From contig NC_088918.1 of assembly GCF_963576675.1 (NCBI RefSeq), forward strand, positions 32,893,501 to 32,957,500: 64,000 nt of DNA. The letters run 5' to 3'. A program made the position numbers and the translations under genes. The number at the start of each line of letters is the position of its first letter. Position 1 is the stretch's first letter. The stretch is from Euphorbia lathyris (lineage: Eukaryota > Streptophyta > Magnoliopsida > Malpighiales > Euphorbiaceae). This document shows, piece by piece, positions 11,578 to 22,197 of this stretch. The notes beneath the pieces are model-generated. The model made no database searches, was not told where the DNA came from, and saw nothing but the letters and a program-made list of their open reading frames with translations.

Positions 11578-14500
11578 ATGGATTTGTTATTTTGGAATGT
11601 TAGGGGTGCGGCTAGCAAGGCTACCCGTATCCATATTAATGATCTTATTAAGCAGTTTAATCCATCTTGTTTTGCTCTTTTGGAAACTAAGATTAGTGGT
11701 GAGAAAGCAGATGAGGTGGTTAAGAAGTTTAAGAACTGGCACTGTGTTAGATCGGAGGCAACTGGCCGGGCTGGGGGGATTTGGCTTTTTTGGAGGCCAG
11801 ATCGGATTCATTTTGATATTCTTAGCATGGATAAGCAGTTCATTCATTGTAAAGTGAGTATTTCCGGCAATACTCCCTTTTTTATTACCCTTGTGTATGC
11901 TGACCCTATCTTGTCTAATCGAAAACGGCTCTGGGAGGTTCTCTATTCTATGAGTGTCAGCATTTCGGAGCCCTGGTTTGTGGCGGGTGACTTCAATGAT
12001 ATCGCCTTTATGAGTGATCAGAGAGGGGGATCCAATCATTATGTTAATCGCTGTCTGCATCACAAGAATAGTATGGATTTATGTGGGCTTTCCGATCTGG
12101 GGGCTTCTGGTCATAAATTCACTTGGAAGCGTAATAATACTTTTGTTCGATTGGACAAAGTCTACGCTAATGTTTTAGCTCTAACTTCCTTCCCCGAGTG
12201 CTCTGTGTTGAACCTCCCATTCCGTCATTCGGATCATTGTCCTATTTTGTTTAGACTTTTGAGAGGTAAGCATCCTAGGGGTAAGAGACCGTTCCGGTAT
12301 CAGTTGGCTTGGGAGTCCCATCCTAAGTTTAAAGAGTTCGTTCATGAGAGTTGGAGACCTCATTCGTATGTACTGCAAGCTGCTGAAGGGTTCAGGAATA
12401 AGGTGCAGGGGTGGAATAGGAATGTGTTTGGGCATATTATCAGAAGGAAGAACAAGTTATTAAAGAGGATGGAGGGCATTCAACGCAGGTTGGAGGGGAG
12501 GTTTGATCATAGCCTTGAGGGCCTCCTCAGAACCCTTCAGAAGGAGCTGGAGGCTGTGCTTAGGCAGGAGGAGTTCCTTTGGTTCCAGAAGTCTCGGAAG
12601 TCCTGGATTAGAGATGGCGATCGTAATACCAAATACTTCCATCTCTCTACCCTGATTAGAAGGCAGAGAAATAGAATTGAGGCCATTAAGGATTCTAATG
12701 GTGATTGGGTTTATGAAGATGAGGTTATTCGAAACTTAGCCCTGGATTTCTACAGAGAGCTGTTCAAAGAGGAACCTGTTCTTTTGGAGAGGGCTCACTC
12801 TATTACTACATTTCCTTTAATCAGTGAGGATTGTAGTCAAGAGGCCTTTCAACCTATTTCCCGAAAAGAGATTGACCAAGCTATCTTCAGCATTGGGGCT
12901 TCTAAAGCTCCTGGGATTGATGGTCTTCCGGCGGGCTTTTACCATAAGCATTGGGATGTAGTGAAGGAAGGCATCTATAATTTTGTCTTGGGGGTGTTCA
13001 GTGGTTCGAAGGATATTGAGCTGGTTAATAGAACCCTCCTGGTTCTGATTCCTAAGATTGATAAGCCTTCTTCCTTTTTGCATATGAGACCTATCAGTCT
13101 TTGTAATGTTCTTTACAAAACTGTTACAAAGATTGTGGCTAATAGAATCCGTGGCATTCTTCCTGCGATCATTTGTCAGAATCAGGGTAGCTTTGTGCCT
13201 GGTAGACAAATGATGGATAATGTGGTGATCGCCCAAGAGATGGTCCACACGATGAAGATTAGGAAGGGGAGGAAAGGCATTGTGGCTCTGAAGCTGGATT
13301 TAGAGAAGGCCTATGATCGAATTAATTGGGATTTCTTGATGGAGAGCCTTGAGAGAGCTAGAATCCCGGACAGCTGGAGAAGTTTAATTAAGGTATGTAT
13401 TTCTTCTCCTGTGTTTCAAGTTATGGTCAATGGGGATATGTCGGAGGAATTTTCCCCGGGCAGAGGAATCCGTCAGGGGGATCCTATGAGCCCTTTCCTT
13501 TTTGTTATTGCTATGGAGAGGCTCTCTCACCTGATTCAGGATGCGATTGATAATGGGAGTTTCCACCCTGTGGCGATCAACAGCTTCTGTCCCCAGGTGA
13601 CTCACTTATTCTTTGCAGATGATGTCCTTATCTTTCTTGAGGGTAATGAGGAGCAGTTGAGAGTCATTATGGATATTCTGGATTGTTTTTGTTCGGCCTC
13701 TGGGCAGAAGCTTAATATCCAGAAATCTAGGATGATGTGCTCTAAGAATATGAATCAGAGAGTCTGTAAGAGATTAAGTGATCTCTCAGGTATTCCTCTT
13801 ACTGATTCTCTTGGGAAGTATCTGGGCGTTCCCCTCCATAGTGAGCGTGTGTCTAAAGGCTCCTTCAAAGAGACTTTGGATAAAGCTAATTCGAAGTGTG
13901 CCACTTGGAAAGCCAAGACTCTGTCTCTCGCTGGCCGCCTCACGTTAATTCAATCTGTTAATTGTGCTGCTCCCAATCACATCATGCAGGCTTGTAAGCT
14001 TCCGGATCCTGTGCTTAATGATCTTGACAAGATTAACCGTAGGTTCCTGTGGGGGGAAGCTGCGGAGGGCAGGAAGATCCATCTTGTGCCTTGGAGTGAG
14101 GTTTGCCAGCCTAAAGATTCTGGGGGTCTGGGTATTAGGAAAGCAAAGGACAATAATAAAGTTTTATTAATGAAACTCCTTTGGCGTATGTGGCAAAACC
14201 CCTCCTCTCTTTGGGTTCGCCTCTTTTGTGGTAAGTATCGGAAAGACAAAATCTTCGGGGGCCCGAAAGAGAGAGTTGCTAATTGTTCCTTCCTCTGGAA
14301 AGGACTTAGTGCTGTGTTTGATGAGTTCTGCTCGGGAGTTGGCCTGGAGGTGGGGAATGGTAAGTCCATTAGTTTCTGGTTTGATAACTGGATTGGGGAT
14401 AAACCGTTAATTGAGGTGTGTTCTTCCCCCCCGCCTAGTGATATACGCAACTGGAGGATTGCCGATGTGGTTGACTCGGAAGGGGACTGGATCTGGTCAA

Positions 14501-15678
14501 AGTTTGATACTTTCTTTAGCCTTGAGACTCTCCTTAGAATGCGGGGAGTGAAGGTGAGTAATCAAGAGGAAGACTTGGATAGGCACTGTTGGGCGCTGAC
14601 TAACAATGGAGTTTATTCTTGCAAATCGGCCTTTGAAGCTTTCTCTCTCTTTAGATCTGATCCTCCCTCGGATGTGTGGAAGTCGATTTGGACCCTTAAA
14701 GTTCCTTTCCGTATTAGGAGTTTCCTGTGGCTGGGCGTTAAGGACAGGCTTCTTACTAATTCGGATAGGCACAGAAGGCACTTGGCTGATTCTGGAGCTT
14801 GCAGTAGATGCAGAGGCCATGTTGAGACTTTGTGCCATGCTCTTAGAGATTGCTCTAATAGTAAAGAGGTTTGGAGGAAAATTCTCTCACACCATATTTT
14901 CTCTTCCTTCATGGCACATTCTGAGGTCGACTGGTTCTCTGATGGTGTTAGAGGAAAGTTGCTTCCATACATGGAGCATGGTGACATTTTCTTTGCTATT
15001 ATCTGTCACCAAGTTTGGAAATGGAGAAACGAGGAGATTTTTGGAGATAAAACTGTTTTTATGACAAACTTAGCTGATTTCTTCTCGAAAAAACTTTTCT
15101 CTATTATCGATAGTTTCAAAGGAGAGTCCCTTGCCAGAGCCTCTCAGTGTTGTGATGTCCATCTCGTGGGATGGAGCAGGCCAAGAGAGGGGGTTGTGAA
15201 GCTGAATACTGATGGTTCCTGCCTCAGTAACGGTAAGATTGCGGCTGGAGGTGTGCTTAGAGATGTAGGGGGCGTCTGGCTTTCTGGGTTCTCCCAGAAT
15301 TTAGGGTTGGGTTCTTCCTTTTCTGCGGAGCTCTGGGCTATTCTTACTGGAATCAATCTTGCTAAAAGGCTGGGTGTTAAGAGGCTCTCTGTGGAGTCTG
15401 ATAATTTGGAAGCAATCAAAATGATTTCTGAGAATCATTCTATGGGTCTTAACAGTCGCAACCTCATCAAAGCTATTATAAGGCTTTGCTCCTCCTTTGA
15501 GTTCGTAGAGTTCAGACACATTTTTAGAGAGCAGAATCGTGTTGCTGATCGCTTGGCGACGGCGGGCCATGAAGGGACGTTAGGCGTTACTACCCTTCCT
15601 GTTTCCCCTAGTTTCATCTCTCATCTTCTCTTAGAAGATAGGATTGGGGTTAGCTTCCCTAGGCTAATTCCTGGGTAG
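11578..15678 (+). CDS. LINE ORF2: endonuclease, reverse transcriptase, RNase H
   Basis: Polyprotein that nicks target DNA and copies element RNA. An in-frame ATG also exists at 11554; I prefer 11578 because it starts MDLLFWNVRG, the usual beginning of the APE-type endonuclease. Endonuclease motifs: LLETKISG, VYADP, GDFND, RLDKVYAN and SDHCPIL. RT motifs in order: SKAPGIDGLPAGFYHKHW, RPISLCNVLYK, QGSFVPGRQMMDN, LDLEKAYDRINW, GIRQGDPMSPFLF, the catalytic FADD (about residue 678) and GKYLGVPL. A zf-RVT domain follows (KVPFRIRSFLW, CSRCRGHVETLCHALRDC). The C-terminal plant-type RNase H has TDGS, the AELWAI glutamate, VESDN and NRVADRLA. All catalytic residues I can check are present and the frame is open to the stop. 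Confidence 0.93.
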   Translation: MDLLFWNVRGAASKATRIHINDLIKQFNPSCFALLETKISGEKADEVVKKFKNWHCVRSEATGRAGGIWLFWRPDRIHFDILSMDKQFIHCKVSISGNTPFFITLVYADPILSNRKRLWEVLYSMSVSISEPWFVAGDFNDIAFMSDQRGGSNHYVNRCLHHKNSMDLCGLSDLGASGHKFTWKRNNTFVRLDKVYANVLALTSFPECSVLNLPFRHSDHCPILFRLLRGKHPRGKRPFRYQLAWESHPKFKEFVHESWRPHSYVLQAAEGFRNKVQGWNRNVFGHIIRRKNKLLKRMEGIQRRLEGRFDHSLEGLLRTLQKELEAVLRQEEFLWFQKSRKSWIRDGDRNTKYFHLSTLIRRQRNRIEAIKDSNGDWVYEDEVIRNLALDFYRELFKEEPVLLERAHSITTFPLISEDCSQEAFQPISRKEIDQAIFSIGASKAPGIDGLPAGFYHKHWDVVKEGIYNFVLGVFSGSKDIELVNRTLLVLIPKIDKPSSFLHMRPISLCNVLYKTVTKIVANRIRGILPAIICQNQGSFVPGRQMMDNVVIAQEMVHTMKIRKGRKGIVALKLDLEKAYDRINWDFLMESLERARIPDSWRSLIKVCISSPVFQVMVNGDMSEEFSPGRGIRQGDPMSPFLFVIAMERLSHLIQDAIDNGSFHPVAINSFCPQVTHLFFADDVLIFLEGNEEQLRVIMDILDCFCSASGQKLNIQKSRMMCSKNMNQRVCKRLSDLSGIPLTDSLGKYLGVPLHSERVSKGSFKETLDKANSKCATWKAKTLSLAGRLTLIQSVNCAAPNHIMQACKLPDPVLNDLDKINRRFLWGEAAEGRKIHLVPWSEVCQPKDSGGLGIRKAKDNNKVLLMKLLWRMWQNPSSLWVRLFCGKYRKDKIFGGPKERVANCSFLWKGLSAVFDEFCSGVGLEVGNGKSISFWFDNWIGDKPLIEVCSSPPPSDIRNWRIADVVDSEGDWIWSKFDTFFSLETLLRMRGVKVSNQEEDLDRHCWALTNNGVYSCKSAFEAFSLFRSDPPSDVWKSIWTLKVPFRIRSFLWLGVKDRLLTNSDRHRRHLADSGACSRCRGHVETLCHALRDCSNSKEVWRKILSHHIFSSFMAHSEVDWFSDGVRGKLLPYMEHGDIFFAIICHQVWKWRNEEIFGDKTVFMTNLADFFSKKLFSIIDSFKGESLARASQCCDVHLVGWSRPREGVVKLNTDGSCLSNGKIAAGGVLRDVGGVWLSGFSQNLGLGSSFSAELWAILTGINLAKRLGVKRLSVESDNLEAIKMISENHSMGLNSRNLIKAIIRLCSSFEFVEFRHIFREQNRVADRLATAGHEGTLGVTTLPVSPSFISHLLLEDRIGVSFPRLIPG

Positions 15679-15744
15679 TTTGTTGTTATTCATTTTTCTT
15701 TTCCTTTTCTACCAAAAAAAAAAAAAAAATATAATCATGAACTA

Positions 15745-15847
15745 AATCACCAATGCATAAATATAAGAAGATTATGTAGCCCATGATAGTTCTGAGTACA
15801 TGATTTTCTAAACTGACCTTGGCTAAATCTAATGGTTCAAAAATTCG
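15745..15847. other. Remnant of the old Gypsy LTR between two LINEs
   Basis: The 103 bp separating the two LINE tails continues the AT-rich sequence interrupted at 9133. Assignment to the LTR relic is inferred from that continuity. Confidence 0.4.
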
Positions 15848-15900
15848 GTTTTGTTTTTTTTTTCGGTAGGCAAAGGAAAAAAAAACACAAAAAAACAAAA

Positions 15901-18900
15901 CTAACTCGGGATTAGCCTAGGAAAGCTAACCCCAACCCGATCCTCAGACAGAAAGGACAAAAGGAAATCCGGAGGAGACGCGAAGGTAGTGACTCCCAGC
16001 ATCCTCACCTGACCCTCAGCCGCAAGGCGGTCAGCAACTCTGTTCTGCTCCCTAAAGACATGCTCAAAGCTAATAGAATCAAAGGAAGAACATAACCTTT
16101 TGATACCTTTGACTAAATTTTGGTTGCTCAGACATAAGGCCTTCTTTTCAGAGATCATCTTAACAGCTTTAAGATTATCCGATTCCACCAGAAGATTCTT
16201 TAAACCCAGATTTTTAGCGAGCTTGAGCCCAGAGAAAATACCCCAGAGCTCAGCAGAGAAGGAAGATCCCATACCAAGGTTTTGAGCAAAGCCAGACACC
16301 CAAGCACCTCCAGCGTCTCTCAAGACTCCACCAGCCGCAATCCTACCATCCGACAAGCAGGAACCATCAGAATTTAACTTCACAATTCCTTCCCAGGGTT
16401 TACTCCAGCCCAATAAATGAACCGCCTTGCTCTGGCAAGTGTTTGGTAAGTCCTCCTCCTTGAAGCTATTAATAAAGGAGTAAATCTTTTTAGAGAAAAA
16501 GGTAAGTAAGTTCGGAAAGATGACTGCCCCATCTCCAAAAATATCAGCATTCCTCCAATGCCAAAGCTGGTGACAAACAACTGCAAAGAGAATAGCACCA
16601 TGCTCCTGCTCAGGCAAAAGCAAACCTTTAACACCATCTATAAACCAGTCCTGCCCAGAATAGTTAAAGAATTTAGTCAGTAAATGGCTCGGAATAATTT
16701 CCTTCCACACTTTTTTGCTCTTCTCACAGTCTCTAAAAGTATGGCAGATAGTTTCAGCCTGAGAATTGCATCTACTACAGGTATCTGCTTCCACTAGATG
16801 GCGTCTTTTCCTTTCCATGTTCGTGAGCAGTCTACTTTTCGCCCCAAGCCAAAGGAAGCTCCTGATACGATAGGGGACCTTCAGGTCCCAAATGCTCTTC
16901 CAAGCGACTGAAGGAGGAGAATCTAAGTTAATATAGAAAGTCTCAAATGCAGATTTACAGGAGTAGGCCCCGTTACTTGTAAGGGACCAGCAATGACTAT
17001 CTTCATCGCCCTCCTCATTGCTCACTTTAACCCCCCGAATCTTCAGGAGCATTTCCAGATTAAGGTAAGCTTGAAAGTACGACCACCTCCACTCACCTTC
17101 TGAATCCACCACATCAGCAATACTCCAATTTCGAATCTCCGGAGGCGAAGTACACTCCTCTAATAAAGGTTTCACCCCCTGCCAGGCGTCATTCCAAAAA
17201 CTAATGGATCTGCCATTACCCACCGACCAACCAATCCCAAAACAGAATTCAGAGAACACCGCGCTGACCCCTTTCCATATGAAGGAACAACAAGGAACTC
17301 TCTCTTTAGCCCCCCTAAAAATCTTATCCTTCCTGTATTTACCACACAATAACCGAACCCAAAGAGCCGACGGGGATTGCCACATTCTCCAAAGGATTTT
17401 CATCAAAAGAACTTTATTATTGTCTCTGGCTTGTCTAATCCCTAACCCTCCCCTATCTTTAGGTTGGCAGACATCCTTCCAAGGAACCAGATGGACTTTT
17501 TTACCTTCTTTCGAGTTTCCCCACAGGAAACGATGATTGATTTTATCCAGGCCATTAAGAACAGGCTCCGGTAGCTTACAAACCTGTATTAAGTGATTAG
17601 GAGCAGCACTATTCACCGATTGGATCAAAGTAAGTCGACCCGCCAGAGAAAGGGAATTAGCTTTCCAATTAGCACACTTCTTATTCGTTTTTATCAAAGA
17701 TCTCTTTAAACGAAGCTTTTGAAACCCTATCACTGTGGAGAGGAACCCCGAGATAATTGGCAAAGGCCTTGGTCAGAGGGATACCCGAAATCTCACTCAA
17801 CTTCTTACAGACACTTTGGTTCATGTTTTTCGAGCACAACATCCTAGACTTCTAGATGTTAAGCTTTTAACCGGAAGCAAAACAAAAGTTAGTAAGGATA
17901 TCCATAATCACGCCAATTTACTCCTCACTACCATCCACAAAGATCATCGCATCATCAGCAAAGAACAGATGAGTGATCGAAGGGCAGAACCTGTTAATGG
18001 AGACCGGATTAAGCCTTTCCGAACTAACAGCATCTTGGATCAAATGAGTGAGCCTTTCCATGGCAATAACAAATAAGAACGGGCTCATGGGATCCCCTTG
18101 ACGGATACCTCGGGAAGGAGTAAACTCCTCAGTCATATCCCCATTAATCAAAACTTGAAAGACAAGAGAAGAAATGCAAGCCTCAATTAACTTTCTCCAC
18201 TTCTCAAGAATACCCGCTTTCTCCAAACTATCCAGAAGGAAGCTCCAGTTAATTCGATCATAAGATTTTTCCAAATCCAGCTTAAGAGCCACAATTCCCC
18301 TCTTACCCTTCTTGACCTTCATCGAATGAACCATCTCTTGAGAAATAACAATGTTATCCATCATCTGTCTTCCCGGAACAAAACTACCTTGATTCTGGCT
18401 AATAATCTCAGGGAGAATACACCGAAGTCTATTAGCCACAATTTTGGTAACCACTTTGTAAATCACATTACAAAGATTAATATGTCTCATCTGTAAGAAG
18501 GAGGAAGGTTTTTCCACTTTGGGAATCAGGACCAGAAGAGTTTTATTCACAAGCCTAACATCCTCAGAGCCATCAAAACACCTTTAATAAAACTGTAAAC
18601 TCCCTCTTTAACAGTCTCCCAATGCTTGTGATAGAACCCAGCCGGAAGCCTATCAACCCCAGGAGCTTTAGAAGCACCAATGCTAAACACAGCCTGACCA
18701 ATCTCTTTCAAGTTAGTAGGGTGAAAAGCTTCAAAAACCTTATCCTCACAAACAGTAGGAAAAGTAGAAACAGCTAGGGCACAATCCAAGTCCACCGGGT
18801 CTTCTTTAAATAACTCCTTGTAAAACTTGAGGCCCATAGAACGGATTTCCTCCTCCTCATAAACCCAGTTGCCATTCTGGTCCTTAGTAGCATCAATCTG

Positions 18901-19995
18901 ATTCTTCTGTCTTCTGATAATCGTAGAAAGATGGAAGTACCTAGTATTGCGGTCTCCATCCTTAATCCAGGTTTTCCTTGATTTCTGAAACCAGAGTAAC
19001 TCCTCCTGCTTCAAAACCGCTTCCAACTCATTCTGGAGAGATCTAAGAAGACCACTCAGACTATGATCAAACTTGTTCTCCAAGCAACGTTGGATACCTT
19101 CCATTCTTCTCAAAATCTTCTGCTTTCTTCTGATAATAAGACCAAAAGTATTCTTATTCCATCTCACCACATTGGTTCTGAACCCCTCCGCAGCCCGTAA
19201 GACATCAGAATAAGGTTTCCAATTATCATGCACAAAGTTCTTAAAATCAGGGTGAGATTCCCATGCCACCAGATACCTAAAAGGTCTCTCCCCTCTCGGC
19301 CGAGGAGCTCTCTCCAACCTGAGAAGGATAGGACAATGATCAGAATGACGGAAGGGGAGATTCAACACGGTCGCCTCCGGATAAGAACTCTGACCCACAA
19401 TATTAGCATAGACTTTGTCCAACCGAACAAAGGTACTATTACGCTTCTAGGTAAACTTATGCCCCGCAGCCCCAATATCAGATAAACCACATCCATCCAT
19501 ATCTCTCTTATGATTAAGACATCTATTAATATAGTGATTCCCACCCCCTCTCTGATCACTCATAACAGCAATGTCATTGAAATCTCCGGCAACAAACCAG
19601 GCCTCCACCATATTCGTACTTAAAGAAGATAAGGCCTCCCAAAGACGTTTACGGTTGACCAGAATCGGATCCGCATACACAACAGTAATAAAGAGGGGAT
19701 TATTCCCAGGGTAGGTAACTTTACTATGAATAAATTGCCTATCTAATCTGACAATATCCAGCTGGACCAGATGAGGCTTCCAAAAAAGCCAAATACCACC
19801 AGCCCGGCCACAAGCCTCAGACCTGACACACTTCCAACTTTTAAAAAACTTCACAACATCATCAGCTTTAGCTCCACTGATTTTTGTTTCCAAAAGAGCA
19901 AAACACGAAGGGTTAAACTGTTTAATCAAATCCTTAACATGGATACGGGTCGCCTTGCTTGCCGCTCCTCTAACATTCTAAATAAACAAATCCAT
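15901..19995 (-). pseudogene. LINE ORF2 relic (endonuclease-RT-RNase H)
   Basis: Covers the whole ORF2 from an MDLF-type start (ATG at 19995) to the stop at 15901. Breaks: a TAG at codon 6, a TAG at 19447-19449 where the family has Trp, a frameshift near 18550, a stop at 17918-17920, and a frameshift between about 17763 and 17918. Preserved motifs include LLETKISG, GDFND, SDHCPIL, LDLEKSYDRINW, GIRQGDPMSPFLF, FADD, the zf-RVT cysteines (CSRCNSQAETICHTFRDC) and RNase H (SDGSCLSDGRIAAGG, ESDN, NRVADRLA). Non-functional as it stands. Confidence 0.9.
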
Positions 19996-20029
19996 CAAAA
20001 GAGGATAGCAAAAAACAGGCCCAAACAAT

Positions 20030-22010
20030 CTAAACCAGATATTTATTAGGGGCTCCTACGAGCCTAACGGAGGTTCCAGCAGCCCCCCTTTTATCTGTAA
20101 ACCCAGAAGAAGTTTGGCTAGTCTTATGACTACCCTTAAGTTTCTTCATATTCATCTTATTGACCTTCATGGGTTTTCCCATTTCTAGCCTCAATACTAA
20201 GTTTAGAGACACTAACGTCTTTATTTGATTTTGAGCCATGAAGAAATAGAACCTGAGGACAGATCTGGGACTCTTCCTTGGACTCAAACAACGGGTTCAC
20301 AGTCTCCACGTTTTTCTCTACAGGATCAGCAGGTTCTAAATCTGGCATTTCCAACTCTGATTGATCCTCAGTAGGACATGGTCCTTGTTCACCATCCACC
20401 GAAAGGACCCCAAAGCGAGAACCAGAACCAACCTTTAAGGGGATGTCATTTGCCTTATTTTCCTTCGGATAGGAGATCTCTTTTTTCCCATTCTCGTTCT
20501 GGATCTGGACCTGCTCATTACTAATGTCTGGAGGGATGTTATGGGCCACAGGAGCGCGAGTCCTTCGTCTCCCAGATCGTTTAGCCACCATCCAAGGACC
20601 GAAATTCCTCACATCCCCCTGGATATCCTCCTCCCCAGCCTTGACAGATTCCCCTACCTCCATAGTCACCATCTTTCTACTAGGGCATCCCTCATAAGTA
20701 TGCCCAAACATCCCGCATTCATAACAGATATTATGAATCCCTTCATACTCAATGTAGTAGACTGTATGTTGAAGACAAAATTTAGACAAAAGAGGTTTTG
20801 CTAGGTCAATATAGATACAAACCCTAGCAAATTTGCCTCTTTCAACACCAATGGTGGTTTTATCCACATGGTGGACTTTTCCCACAATCCCCGCAATTTT
20901 CTTTAAAAAAATTTCATTATAGTACTCAATTGGGAGACCTGGAAATCTTACCCAAGTCAAAATCCTGTTCACCGAGCAATCTCTCGGATTAAAGTTAGGA
21001 ACCCAAGGTCTAATTGCAAGAACATGATTAGAAATGATATAGGGCCCCCCATTAATGACCGTTTCATAGTCTTCAGCCCGTGTGAATTTAATCACATAAT
21101 AGTCATTCTCCAAGTCAGTGATGGTAATTTTCCCTTTCTTAGCCCACTAAGCACGTATTCTCTGGGCAAAATAACTAAAACCAATTCTTTTCCCTAAAAC
21201 TGTCATAATTAGGGATAATTTCCATTTAGAACGAAGGGAGCGTTTGTCAGCCGAGGACAAACGAATCACAGGGCACAAAGGATCGTCATGATCCTCATCC
21301 TCCCTATCAGAATTAGATACAATTTCGTCCAAATCATCATCCTCCAATCCTTCACTCAGGGATGTATCCTCCTCCTCAATACCCATAACTGTGTCTTTCC
21401 ACGACATTTTCAAATTACTCGGTAAAACACCCCCTTGCACCTCATCAACCATATCCCCCTTACCCCCTATCTTTGATACAACTTGGGGATTCAAAGGGGA
21501 TTTAATTACCGCATTGGTGACCCCTACGGATGGCAACTGTTCAATATTCATAATTTTACCCTGCTGGCCAGCCAACCTAACGCTAACCCCTCCACCAGTT
21601 CCACCAAATACACTAGATCCGCCGCTAACAGGCACGGCAGAATCATCCCTTCGTGGACTAACCCTATCAGCCGCCTTACCCTTCCTTTCACCCATCCGAT
21701 CCGACTTGTCCGGATCCACCACCCTCATCCCGTCGCCTGAACTAGGCACCACGGACAAACTCTCCCCTAAAGAATCGCACGACTCCACACCAGGCCTAGA
21801 GATCGGCATCGATCCAGCCTGTGCATCGCGCTCCTCGCCCACTGCAAGGTAGGAACGCACCGCTGCCGCCGCCGCCCACCCTGGCCCTCCGCCTGATCTT
21901 TCCCGCTCCCTCAAACCACCGTCCCGCCTCCGCACCTCTCCTTCCTTCTCGCTCGTTTCCATCGCCGCAGATCCACATTCATCGCTCTTCTTCGTTTTCC
22001 TTGCAGTCAT
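20030..22010 (-). pseudogene. LINE ORF1 relic
   Basis: Starts MTARKTKKSDECG at 22010. It has the GC-rich N-terminal half, the DUF4283-like domain (IISNHVLAIRPWVPNFNPRD, LTWVRFPGLPIEYY) and the knuckle CYECGMFGHTYEGC. A TAG at 21147-21149 sits where the intact neighbour has Gln (CAG), a typical C-to-T decay change. A frameshift lies near 20180, and the last part (to 20030) is read in another frame. Confidence 0.88.
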
Positions 22011-22017
22011 CGCACGC

Positions 22018-22197
22018 GTCTATTTAATTTAATTTAAATTATCAATAAAAATATATATATTAATTTCAAATATATATAAAATAAAAAAATTTCATAGCAT
22101 GATATAAAATTACTTAAAAATAAGTATGTCAATTTATTTATTTATCTAAATTATATAAAAGTTTCATACCCCGTGCATCGCACGGGTTTTCGACTAG
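22018..22197 (+). mobile_element. Helitron 3' terminus
   Basis: CCCGTGC at 22170-22176 and GCACGGG at 22180-22186 form a 7-bp hairpin with an ATC loop. TTTTCGA and CTAG (22194-22197) follow, then a T. A GC-rich hairpin close to a terminal CTRR, with a T on the host side, is the classic Helitron 3' end, and this hairpin sequence is common in plant Helitrons. The sequence to its left is AT-rich. The 5' end (TC after A) could not be fixed, so the left limit is only the edge of the LINE relic. Confidence 0.75.

Larger units (their letters stand above)
9134..15729 (+). mobile_element. Full-length L1-type LINE with intact ORFs
   Basis: Non-LTR retrotransposon of 6.6 kb made of a repetitive 5' UTR, ORF1, ORF2, a short 3' UTR and a poly-A tail (about 15714-15729). 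The direct repeat TATAATCATGAACTA is perfect at 9119-9133 and 15730-15744, as expected of target-primed reverse transcription. ORF1 and ORF2 are uninterrupted and separated by 31 bp if ORF2 starts at 11578. A full-length 5' end, a perfect TSD and open frames indicate a recent insertion. The host site is an old Gypsy LTR. Confidence 0.95.
15848..22017 (-). mobile_element. Second L1-type LINE, decayed, opposite orientation
   Basis: Same ORF1-ORF2 order and clear protein similarity to the LINE at 9134-15729, read on the minus strand. The 3' end is CTACCG followed by a poly-A tract (T run at about 15856-15865 on the plus strand), like the neighbour's CTACC plus poly-A end. No matching TSD was found and the sequence upstream of ORF1 is very short, so the 5' UTR is missing or replaced. 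Several stops and frameshifts show it is older than its neighbour. Confidence 0.9.
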
